NCBI RefSeq assembly: GCF_008831285.2 | Contig: NC_045138.2 | Location: 39,919,115 to 39,983,114, forward strand | From: Nymphaea colorata | Lineage: Eukaryota > Streptophyta > Magnoliopsida > Nymphaeales > Nymphaeaceae | Length of the DNA: 64,000 nucleotides | Direction: 5' to 3' | Shown: positions 1-11,059 of the stretch, one piece after another | How positions within the stretch are numbered: position 1 is the first letter of the stretch | How the letters are laid out: each line of letters opens with the position of its first letter | Notes under the pieces: generated by a model | What the model was told of the DNA's origin: nothing | Database searches by the model: none | What the model saw: the letters and a program-made list of their open reading frames with translations, nothing else | Made by a program: the position numbers and the translations under genes

Positions 1-740
1 AGCTTTCAGTTGACAGTTTTTCAAAAGTAGACCTATTAGGCTTTTACGTTTGGCTTAAGACACCACTGTACATAGGCCCACTTGTGCTTGAGTCAAGTAC
101 CATCTCGTAATACAAAGATTACATCACTGCATGATTCCGCGATGAAGTTGTTGTAGGCAGGTAGAGCGGAATGGTAGAAATACCGAATACGTTGTGCTTA
201 TCATCCCTCATTAAGTTCTTCTCGAGAGGTGTATTTTGTTTTTTTACTTGATTAAGGGACTTGCATTAGGGGGATCATGTGGCTTTGCTCTGCCAAGGCA
301 TAGAAATGACTCTTCTCCTTGTCAAGGATCTTCAAACAAAAATCTATACACCCATAACCCTGTGGGTGCAAAAATTCAACCAGTTCATGATGGAATTGGA
401 AATATCAGCTCATAATCCACCGAATTCAAGTAAATCAGCTGATCTAATTTCCCGTAATGTAGCCTCCCAGAATGTTATTTCTAATTTGTCCACCAGACAT
501 CGTCAAGCTGCACACCTTGTTGAAGGATGTAGAACACTTTCTTTGTAAGACCTACCAAACCTGAACTTGCTTTTGGTCATCAAAGCCACAGCGAGAGAGA
601 GAGAGAGAGAGATTTCCTATTCTTGCATATCTGCCTTCAATCCTTTGTTCATGGAATCACTTTATGTAATGGCCTCTCCCATTTAACTATGACATTTTTC
701 TATTTCCTTAGGCACTAACTGAGCTTGTCGCCTCCATTGG
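1..740. other. No gene recognised; GA microsatellite
   Basis: I see no supported gene here. A short GA run lies at about 593-612. An open frame at 279-548 resembles no family I know and has no splice context. If the DCP2 first coding exon lies outside the window, this stretch would be intron 1 or upstream sequence of that gene. Confidence 0.4.
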
Positions 741-1880
741 ATGGCCATGTGTTGCTTAAAGTTTGCTTATTCTTCCCATCTACTGTCAAGTTGTAGTTGC
801 AGGACCTTTTCATTTCCATGGGGCTTTCCCTTTCTTGTTCAGAAGTCATTCAAATCCTCAGGCAGACGGCCCAAGAAGAAAATTTACTATAGGGAACATG
901 ATCTCGATAGGGTCATGGGGCTCCAGAAGAAGCTTTCACTTATTTTACAACTCAAGAACATCATTCTCAACCAAAAGAATCGATGTATCCTTCTTGGAGA
1001 CCTAGAAAAGGAAGTTGGTATTGTTAGAAAATAGAATTTTATGTCCATCATTCAGAGATATCCATTAATTTTCATGGTTACTGGAGGAAGTAGAAGACCT
1101 TATGTCTTACAACTCAAAGACAAGGCTCTCTCAATTGCTGAAGAGGAAAAAGATGTAATGGAAATGATGGAACCCATTGTTGTCACCAACATAAGGAAGT
1201 TGTTGATGATGTCCATGGATTGTAGAATTCCATTGGCTAAAATTGTCTTCATCCAACCTGAATTGGGCTTATCCAAAAACTTTATGGAGGATCTGATTCC
1301 CAAGTATCCAGAGTTCTTTAGAGTGCAGGAGTTCAAAGGACATGATTCTCTTCAACTGGAGAGTTGGGATTCTTCATTAGCAGTCACTGCCCGTGAATCC
1401 GACTTGTTTGTGGATCCACTCAATGGGAAAAGGCCCCAGTTCAATAAAGATGGCAACTGCTTCGGTCCATTTTCCTTCAGAATCAAATTTCCTGTCGTAT
1501 TTTGGTCAAACATGAGGTATCTTGAAGAGTTTCATAAATGGCAGAAACTGGCATTTCCTTCCCCGTACTTGAATGCTAGACGGTTCAATCCAGCCAGTCT
1601 GCCTGTGGAGAAATGATTAACTTCTGCACAATTAGATGCTTTTCATGCTGAATATCAACTACCATGTTGGTTGTTGCTCTGCTTGGTGAGGAATCATGGC
1701 ATATTCTATCTCATGAATAAGGGGATTAGAAGCACCATCATGCTTAAAGAAGCTTATGATGGTTCTTGCTTGATTGAGAAATCTCGTTTGGTTAGATTTA
1801 ATGATAAATTCTTAGCTCTTTCAGGCAGGAGTGAACATAATTTGAAGAAGAGAATGCCTTTAACTGCAGAAGTTGTGTGA
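741..1880 (+). pseudogene. PORR-domain protein pseudogene (two in-frame stops)
   Basis: One reading frame runs from an ATG at 741 to a TGA ending at 1880, about 380 codons, which is normal for the intronless PORR (plant organelle RNA recognition) family. Known members are imported into plastids or mitochondria and help splice group II introns. Recognisable stretches in order are RPKKKIYYREHDLDRVM, LLGDLEKEVG, the YPEFFRV segment, the LESWD segment, AQLDAFHAEY, NHGIFYLMNKGIRST and VRFNDKFLALSGR. The frame is broken only twice: TAG at 1032-1034, where the family has Trp, and TGA at 1614-1616, where Arg is expected. Both are single transitions (TGG to TAG, CGA to TGA), and there is no frameshift, so inactivation looks recent. 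A short N-terminal product or stop readthrough is possible but unsupported. The locus ends about 640 bp before the first visible DCP2 exon, same strand. Confidence 0.88.
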
Positions 1881-2515
1881 AGCTTATTAGGTTTTGTAAA
1901 GACTTATGTACTTTGAGAAAGTTGCAATACAATTTTTTTTTTGTCTGTGGAGCCACGTGAGTGCCAACATAAATTTTTCACAAAAGCCTAAGGTTTTGCA
2001 GGCAGATGATCTTGAAGGATGGCCATTATTACTCCCTCTACATTTTTTTCCATATCTAAGCAAACTTCTAAAAATGATTGGACACAACGAAAAAACGTCC
2101 AAATGGCACAATCATTTTCAATGTATAGACTATAGAGATCTCAGTGTTCCGCATTAGTCTGATAAAGTTGGCAATAATAGGGTAACTCGAGCCATTGTAG
2201 ATGTTGATAGCCTGAACACCCTGAGACTGAGGTTTGTGCGAGATGGGTATTCCTTTGTGGAATGCGTGCATTTCTTGTTTGTGGCATGTTCTGCAGGTTC
2301 AAGCCAGTTATGCTGCATGTTGAGGGAAGGAAATTTTGTGTTCATATTTATTTGTTTGTTGATTATTTAATTTTTTGTGCTTGGCCTTCATGACCTTGGC
2401 AGGTTTCTATGGAGGTTTAGGGAACAAACTTTTGACAATATATGGAAGAAATATTTTTTCGTCATTTCTGTTTGGAGCTGAATTAATAAGGTGCTGTTAC
2501 ATCTTCTTCATGCAG

Positions 2516-5500
2516 CCGTTTTGTTCTGAATGTCCCTAAGGAAGACCTACAGTCTTTTGAGAGGATATTGTTTCTTGTAGAGCAAGCCCATTGGTTTTAT
2601 GAAGACAACTCAGTGGAGCAGAATCCATCACTCAAGTCACTTTCTCTGAGGGAATTTACCTCTTTGAGTATCCAGGCACTAATCTTGTTTTTTTCTTCAT
2701 TTTGTGATTGTAACATAAAGGACATTACACCTGCAATTTTTGCCATATAACCCCCTTTTTCATGTTGATGAATTTGTGCAATGTCAAAACTAAATTGAAA
2801 GGTTCTTTTCTTTGATGAGAAGATGCATTTGGCCATGACAACTACCTGAAGTTATGGTCTGGCATCAATACTGTGAATAGTGAGCCTGCATTTCCCAGTT
2901 ATGTATAAGTTGCGAAATGCATTGTTTAAATTTTGAAGTGCTAGAAATTGTGGTTCCACTTGCAATTAGGTTACGGACTTTCAGATTGAACAGAATAGAA
3001 CAATCTTGGTGAGTCAAATGGGGCCACAATCATGAGATCAGTCACTCATGAATTGGGTCTATAATGTAACCTTCCTTCCAGAGTTGCAACTGTCTCTCCA
3101 GAGTCGTAACTGTTATCTTAGATCTTGATCTGAAAATTTAGTCTTGGCAATTGGTATTCTGGCCATATACCAACAAGACTGGAGTGATAACCTATAATAC
3201 TAGGTGGCGTAGCACATAAAAGTTAAAACTTGAACTTAGCCCCTTGCTATGTTGGAGGCTAAACACCATAAGGTGCACTAAAAAATTTCTTCTTTTGCGG
3301 GCAGTTAACGGTTTACTTCCACACGTTCCTGTCACCATGTTGAGCAAGAATAGAGTTGAATATGCTCATGGAGTTGGGCTAGTGGCACATGTTCACGCGT
3401 GTCTTAAATAAACTCAAGAGCTTTATTGGCTTTTTAGTGCTTCTGCAGAATGACTAAAAATATGTCCCATGCAATGGTATAAGTAGCTAATTTGGTAAAA
3501 ATGAATTTGTTGTGTGTGGATATTGTATGATAGATTGCCCATTGTTTTCTTCTTATCCTTCGTAGTATTTAATGGTTGTTCTTCTGCATAGCGACCATAA
3601 ATATGTCCACTGTGCAGGTGTAACTAGTTAATTTACATATAAATTTGTTCTGCGTGGATGTTATATGATAGACACCCCTTTGTTTTCTTAAATCCTCCCT
3701 AGTGTTTAATAGCTGTGCAGCACTTAGACCGTATATTGCTCATATTGATGACATATACAAGGACTTCACATCCTACAAAGTTCGGGTACCAGTGACGGGT
3801 GCAATTATTTTGGATGAATCCTATGAGCGGGTAAGTTCTCAGCTTTCCTCTAAAAGCTATACTATTCGGAGTCGGTTGTTGTCTTCTGAGATCTGCAATG
3901 GAGTAATCCTTTGATATAGGTCAATTCCCATGTCCACAAATTGAGCCTTGGCGATTTAAATGAATTAAAAGCATGCTGTATGACTGAGGTTAGAGAATAG
4001 TTTGCGATTGTATGGTCATTAAATCTCAAAATGTGTCTGTCTGTTTGTTGCTATCGAAGATTTTCTTCGGCTTGCAGTTTCCTTTGTCCCAACAATTTTG
4101 CATCCCTTCGGATGCAAGCAGTGAGCAGTTTGTTCACGCTTTCATGCATCACTATTGTCTCTGCATTCCATCATTGATGAATCAGGATATTCTTGTGTGG
4201 TTGATGCAAATACCACATTTGAATTTTGTAGTGCTTGCTAGTGAAAGGTTGGAAAGCTGGTGCAAGTTGGAGTTTTCCCCGTGGAAAGAAAAACAAGGAT
4301 GAGGAGGACCACGCATGTGCAATCAGAGAGGTATTGACTCTTTCTGTAGCTAGGCGTTAATATATATCTTGTATTTGAAAAAGTTCCCAATGAATATGTC
4401 ATGACTTGTTTTATGGAAAGATACTTTGTATTCTGTTCTTTGTTATTTGCTTGTCCTTCCTTGCAGTTTATTCTTCCTTTTTGTTGTTGCTGGACAATTA
4501 GATGCACTGACAGTGTGAAAATTAGTTATTTATTGATCTCTGATGCTCTCTGGTCGTTTAGAGAACCTTTTTTCATTAGGTATAATAGTGCTTATTTTTC
4601 CTTTTCAACAATAAATCAGGTATTGGAGGAAACTGGGTTTGACATTTCCAAGCTTTTGAAGTTGGAAGACAATATTGAAGTTGTAGTAGGGCAGCAAAGA
4701 GTGAGACTCTACATTATTGCTGGAGTGAAGGAAGATACGGTCTTTGCACCTCTAACGAAGAAAGAAATAAGTGTATGTTTTCTTCTTAGAACTGCACTAT
4801 CATTTTGTTGACATATCTGTCAATTCTCATTTGAGGTGTCCCACATGCCGAGTGTTTAATCATCATCTATGTTATTTGTTCATTATCATTACCGCCAGGG
4901 CTGCCCCATTTGCAATCATATGATTACAGACAATCATTCTCACCAACCACCATCATTACTGTTACGTGGCCACTACTATCATCATTGAAAATATATTATC
5001 ATTACTTTTCTCTGGTGACATTCTTCGTCTCTCTCACTCTTTCTCTGTCTCACTCACATGTGCTTTTTGGGCTGTCAGAAAAGTTCTTTTCTCTTTCGAG
5101 ATCTACATTGCATTTTGACTTTCACTTTATTGTGGTGGATCTTCTTTATGAGCCAATGCTGTTTTCTTCTATGAATAAGCTTTTACATATCTTTAGAACC
5201 TGCTTTGGTAACATGAAACTAACTGATTTGGAACTCAGTCGCCAAGTTATGGGAAGGACGCATGTCTAAAGACATCAGAATTCTTTCCATGAGAACTATG
5301 AAGTTCCAATTATTTGTAATTCCCGAGTTCGTCAGTTTTAGTTTGAATGAGGAATGTTCTTTACTATTTGCATACTTTTATAATTTTTGAAGATGCTTCT
5401 CTCTTCCCTGTTCCTATGTGTTTAATAAGCCATATTTTTAGTTTCTTTTTCCGGTTTAGTTTCTTGAATCCTTGATGCTGTTTCCCTCTTTGGCAACCAT

Positions 5501-6675
5501 GGAGAGAATGCAAATTTATGCAAAAAATTTGGAATATTTTGAGAAATTAACAAAATGATAAATAAAACAAATGGAGAGGTGAAGAAATGTACCTTATGCT
5601 TTTAACTTGGAAATTTGTCAAGTGCAAGAAAGGGAGAAAGAAAGCCTTTTTTTCGCTTAATAGTAGGTTGTGCCTTATATGTGGAGTTTCCGGGACATAT
5701 GAAGGCCTTATAAGGTGGAGGCCTAGAAAGGCGTATCACATGGTCTCAACAGATGCACAGCATCATTTGTTTTACTGTGTATATTTCTTAAATCTTAGTT
5801 TTAGTTCTCTAGGGTTTGACTATGCACAGCTTATTTTCGACTGTGCATCTACACAATATTTTGCTGGCTTTGACTATGCTTTGGCCTGTGTCTCCCAATC
5901 TGGTTGGTTGGCCTTAGTTTTCTCCATTTGGATGAGATTTTGTACGATTAACAAGCTTCTTTCTTTGATGACTAGTCTTGATTCAGTTTGACCCTGTCTT
6001 TTGGAGATTGACCAAGTTCATTTCATCTGAACAGTTTACCAGGTTTGTTTCAAGTTTGGCTTCTGGTCCTTCTAGGGTTTTAGTCTATTACTAGGGACCC
6101 AGATCTGAGTGCCTCTCGGCCATGATTCACATGCACATACACCGGGGAGAAAGGTGAGGACAAGAAAGGCCAAGAGAATCGTAGCTGCTGAAAGAAGCTT
6201 GTCAGGCATTAATTACTGGGGAGATGACCCTGTTTTATTCCCCCAGAGATTAAGCTGTTTATCTAGGGTTTCTTTTATCAATATAATCTTTTGGAACTAT
6301 TCTAAGCTAAACAAATTTCAGCATGTCGCATAATGCCCTCAATGCTGTCGAGAGCTTGAATGTGATGGGAAGTCTGGAAAGTTGTAGCCAAAGAAGGTTT
6401 TGGTCTCATTTTTGTTTTACCTTCTGCTATACAGGAAATTTCTTGGCATCGTCTTGATGAGCTTCAGCCAGCTGGTAATGATGTAATATCCCGTGGATCA
6501 AATGGGTTGAAGCTGTTTATGGTGGCCCCCTTCTTGATGTAGGTATTTCTGCCTGCATGAACCCACTACGGCAATGTTTGTCTGTTGACTATGTTGCTTT
6601 CTTATGCAGGCCTCTTAAAGCGTGGATTTCTGCACATTATCCTACAGGTCAGAAATCTGATGTGTCTGTGAAAGG

Positions 6676-6743
<68 letters not shown>

Positions 6744-7266
6744 CACATGCATCATTGTCAAGCCAACTTGGTTGCCTGATTATTTGAAAGAGTTGTCTTG
6801 CCCCTTCTATGGTAAATGGCTGAAGATCTCTTGATCATTTTGTTGGCACAAACATTTTCCTTGATTGGTTGGGTGCTGCAGTGATCTCTATCTGATGTGC
6901 TTGTGCTGGAAATACCGTATTGCAAGGTGTATGTTTGATACTGTGGGTGATGTCAGCATGGATAACTAACTGTAAACTGGGAATGTTGGTCATTTCTTGG
7001 TCAGCTGTCCATATGTTTTGAAGTTTAGAGGCTGCTTGCTTCATGAAAAGTAATGTGGTGTGATTTTCTTTGAAGGTGCAACATGCTGGAAGGCAAAGGC
7101 AAGCTCAACTGGAAGCATGAGTGATGCAATACCCTCTACAACTGTTGTAGATGGGGGTGCCAGTGCACCTTCGACTGTCATTAGTCCTGGTAAAATCTTC
7201 AGAAACTTCAGATTTGATTCTGGTCTCATTGTAAGGGCTCTGGAAGCTGCCTTTGCCAGCAGTTAG
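2516..7266 (+). CDS. DCP2: mRNA-decapping enzyme subunit 2 (5' exon missing)
   Basis: DCP2 is the Nudix hydrolase that removes the m7G cap from mRNA in cytoplasmic P-bodies, together with DCP1. Visible exons: 2516-2667, 3703-3830, 4232-4330, 4620-4772, 6435-6538, 6610-6674 and 7076-7266 (TAG). All have GT-AG borders and matching phases, giving 297 codons. The N-terminal regulatory domain contains [18 protein letters not shown] and AHWFYEDNS. The Nudix domain follows, with [20 protein letters not shown] joined to VLEETGF across the 4331-4619 intron, so the Nudix box REVLEETG is split by an intron. Box B contains [20 protein letters not shown]. The tail ends in [14 protein letters not shown], as in plant DCP2. 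The first visible exon begins in phase 2 inside a Ser codon, so a short ATG exon (about 25 residues) is required upstream. I could not find it between 1 and 2515. Confidence 0.95.
6677..6740 (+). repeat. (CT)n(CA)n microsatellite at a splice donor
   Basis: The exon ending at 6674 is followed directly by gt and then 12 CT units and 20 CA units. The repeat therefore forms the start of the DCP2 intron 6675-7075. Reading through it stays open for some 37 codons (Leu-Ser then His-Thr repeats) before a stop at 6785-6787. Confidence 0.9.
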
Positions 7267-8829
7267 CTGGTGTTTCGTAACCCCTTGTATATGAATGGCT
7301 AGATAACTGTTCTTCTCTTAATGTGGAAATACAATTCTCTAGTTTATTTACCAAGTGAAAGTAAGCATCATCTCCCTTACGGCTCTTGTGGCCAGATCAT
7401 TGTTGTGTATGAACAGGCTGGCTTTTTCATGATGGAATGTGTTGGCACCGTTCTTGCTTGCTATTACGGCCACCGTATTGGGAAGTGCTATAGCGGCACA
7501 GCGTCTCTGAGGATGTTTTGTTTTTGTGCTTGTTAGGGACTAGGGAGAGTCTGAGGAACTGTCGCTGCTGGGTGATCAACCGTCATGTTCCTGTTCTAGT
7601 TGGTCTGTCGTAAGCCTCATTATGAGATTGCATCTCCCACGGTTCCGATTTTTGTTAGTTTGTGCAACTCAAACAAATCGGCCTCAGCCAGACTCCGATC
7701 CTAAATTGTTGTTCGATTCATGCCTCTTCATGACGTGCGGCGCTTTACGATAGAGAAATCCGTGCATCTCATGTCCATGGTTTAGGAGACTTCCTTTCTG
7801 TGTTACTTGCATTTTTCAGGTTTTCCACTCAACTAGTTGTGCATCTGTTGGAATGACCATACTGGATGATCCTTGTCCCGCCATTATAAAAGGTTCACTT
7901 TGTCGTTTCAAATTCAACACGTGATTTTCCATTTTTTGCGGTCAAACATGGACATGGAATTGTGAATCCCAATTTCCAATGGAGATGGAGGTTTCATCAA
8001 CTAAGACGTAAAATTGAAGGACAAAATCACAAAACTGGTTTTTGGATTGAATAAGTATAAGAATTATGTAGAATGATTGTAAACTGTTTGATGATTAATT
8101 GTTTATAAAGTATCATGCAAAATTTATTTTGAGTGAGAGGATATCCCACCCTTGAGTGAAGGCTAAGTTTTTTCTTTTTTCCCATTCTCTTTAGGGTTTA
8201 TGACTGTTTTCGTTGTTTTGATGTTTTCCCTACAACAAAAAGAGTTGATGATATGAGAGTTTAAAATGAAGTTATCATTTAATTATATTATATATATGTA
8301 TATATATAATGTTGCTATGTTTAAAGGACCATAAATTATTGCTAAATCCAACATAAGCCATGGTGACATTGTAGATTGTCTCCAACGCCATTTAGTGAAC
8401 TTTTTTAGCAATAATTTTTTTTTTTTAAATTTTAACCATTCGGTGTTTGGCAAGATTTAATCATTCGTATGTGTGTGTCAATATATATATCGGTGATTGA
8501 ATTTGAAGAACAAAATAACGAATGTCACTTTATTTTTAAAACAAGTTTCTAAAAAGCTCTTCATTTTTTAAAGCATGCAAACGTTATGCTATTGAAAATC
8601 ATAAAGTAATACATGAATTTTCATGAGCCAAGGGAAATTTATTAAAAAAAAAGAAAAAGAAATTTGGGCTGGTTAGGCATAAACGGTTAATGGGTTCAAG
8701 ATCGAATCCGGCTGTTAGCGGGGGTGATCCGAGCTGTCAAGCTTTTGGGTCGACACGGACTGGGGGCTCGACACTGAACTGGCGTTTGAGTCGGGTTTAA
8801 GAGACTCGGAAGGCGCTCTTCGAAAATAC
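7267..8829. other. Intergenic, DCP2 3' flank to delta-COP leader
   Basis: No gene is supported. The first part is probably the DCP2 3' UTR. The stretch 8040-8660 is very AT-rich with short TA runs. I found no clear transposon ends. Confidence 0.4.
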
Positions 8830-9260
8830 CTCATTGGAGAAGGTCGGCCCATTTCCGTCGTCCGTTTTCCCTCGCTACTCCGTTGCCTCTCCCATTGCTC
8901 CCCCCTCCTTCCGCGGGCAACGGCCGTCCTCCTGCTGCACACAGCACGCTGCTTCCGGTGGAGCATCTCCTGTGATCGGCGCTGTTCTACGTCATCCTGC
9001 TGAAAGGTACTCTCTCTCTCTGCTGCTGGAAAACGGGAGCCCCCTTTTCCGATGTGAACCTCTGGCTGCAGATCTACTCTCTCCCCCTCTCTCTGCTGTG
9101 GAGATCGGAGCCTTTTTTTTCCAATGTGAATCTCTGGCAGCAGATCTCTCTCTCTCTCTCTCTCTTTCTCTGTATCTATCTATTTATCTACCTATCTGTG
9201 CTGCCTGTGAAAGGGTAAGATCCCTCTTTCCCACTACAGATCTGAATCCCTCTTTACGGA
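8830..9260 (+). promoter_or_regulatory. Putative promoter / 5' leader of delta-COP
   Basis: This segment is clearly richer in C and G than its surroundings and carries several CT tracts (9007-9020, 9144-9170), typical of plant transcription start regions. Two donor-like sites lie here: AAAG/gtactc near 9005 and AAAGG/gtaaga near 9213. It sits about 0.9 kb upstream of the first visible delta-COP coding exon. The assignment as leader is inference; open frames across it look like chance. Confidence 0.35.
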
Positions 9261-10156
9261 AACAGATCTAGATCTCTTTGCAATTGCAGTACTTAAACGT
9301 TCACGGCAGCTTCCATATGTCTGCCCTTACTTTTAATTTATGGCAGTTCGGTCTCAAAACTGATTTCTGTGTAAGAAAGATGAAACTGCTAGAAGAGGTG
9401 TTTGGTTGTTCGGGGCTAGTAGCTATTGGCGCATTCTCCGTTTGTTTATCTGGTGGAAAGCGTTCTTTGGGTTTCGGATCTGTTGGAATGTGATTTTTTC
9501 CCATCCATGACTGAATTTCAGATACTTCTCTAGTTATTTCATTTGGAAGCCTTTGTCTTTTGTGGGATTCAACCTTCTATGAATCTTGGTTAACCTTTGA
9601 TTCATCTTAGCAATCTTTTCTCCGTTGAAGGGGACATGTTGCATCCTTTGTCACAATAAGGCAGTTAATATCTTTCCATAAGGCTCTACCTTCTGCAAAA
9701 GTTTAAACCTTAGGACAGGACTTCTTTCAGGGAAGCCCATAAGGTTGTTAATGGTGATGAAAATTTCATCTCTTGATGCTAAAGAAATCAATGCTCTGTT
9801 ACTGATCCAGTCATTGATTGTCGACTGGCCAAGATATTGTTTTAAGAGCTTATGACCCATCTCTTGACTTTTTGCTTATTATCTATATATTTCTTTCTCC
9901 AGGTTCACAAGCTACAGCTCTTGATTCGGAGCATCTCATACATATTACAGCCTTTTCCTATTGCAACGCTTCACAATGGTTTCTTCCTTGTTTCCTTTGT
10001 GCAATTTCCATTGTTTTTATCTGCTACATTCTTTATTTACATGATTAGTGGAAGTTTAGACCATCTCAGTGGTCGTGTACAATTTTCTCTGATTGATCTG
10101 GCTTCCATGTCAATCTACTGTAGAGTTTCTAATAATATGAACCCATTTCTTGACAG

Positions 10157-11024
10157 GTGGTTCTTGCAGCTTCTATTATCAACAAGTCTGGTAAAGGTGA
10201 GCTGCATTTCTATGAACTACATTAGTACATCGAGGTTCTGCAAGAAAGACTCGTTTGTACATTTAAAACCTCCTCATATGCACAAAAATGTTTGCAAAAA
10301 TTGTTACTGGGGTTGCATAAAATATGTAAAATTTTGTTTTCTGCACCTCCTATGAATATTTACATCTTTCATACATGGTATCCATTTTGAGTTTCCTCTT
10401 TCTCCTTTACTTTTCTCACATTTCATTCAGATCACTTATATATGGTTATGTCTATTTTCAGCATTAGTTTCAAGGCAGTTTGTGGAAATGTCACGCATCA
10501 GGATAGAGGGACTGCTAGCTGCATTTCCTAAGTTAGTTGGTATAGGAAAACAACACACTTATGTTGAAACGGAAAATGTGCGCTACGTGTACCAACCAAT
10601 GGAAACTTTGTATCTGCTTCTTGTCACAAACAAACAGAGCAATATACTTGAGGATCTGGAGACATTGAGGCTCCTGTCCAAGCTGGTATTCAACTAAACC
10701 TTTTGCAGCCATTTCATATTTTAGTTGATTTTGTTTGGGTCTATGGAATCTACTTTTGATGAAGTGGAAGGTGTTTATCTTCATTAGTGAACTTGTTTTG
10801 ATATGTTTTATTGCTCCTTGTAGCTACTCCCTGTTGTAAAGGCAGAATTCAGTTAATATTTTAACCACACTATAGTAATTCTGAATGTGATGGTTTTGAA
10901 CATTCTAAAACTGAAGTGTGATGAGATATAAGCTTTTAGCTAATTGTGTTTCCTGTCCTTTTTTTTGTGTGTTTTCAGGTTTTCTTGAAATTTTCATTGA
11001 ATTTCATGTGTCTCCACACTCACT

Positions 11025-11059
<35 letters not shown>

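Noticed and set aside
1032-1616. Rescue of the PORR stops by RNA editing
   Set aside because: C-to-U editing cannot remove TAG or TGA. The reverse U-to-C editing is known only in organelles of some non-seed plants, and this is a nuclear gene.
2272-2298. Possible DCP2 first exon ending TTCTGCAG/gttcaa
   Set aside because: The phase would fit, but the encoded residues do not resemble the conserved LPPxELLDDLC segment before SRFVLN, and the site looks like chance.
4773-6434. Open frame at 5587-5991 inside a DCP2 intron
   Set aside because: There is no recognisable domain or splice context, and the composition is like the surrounding intron.
8665-8715. tRNA-like or primer-binding-like GGTTCAAGATCGAATCC
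   Set aside because: No cloverleaf can be built around it.
8834-9271. 145-codon open frame with Ser-Leu repeats
   Set aside because: It is the translation of CT-rich leader-like sequence; it has no domain and fits a 5' UTR better.
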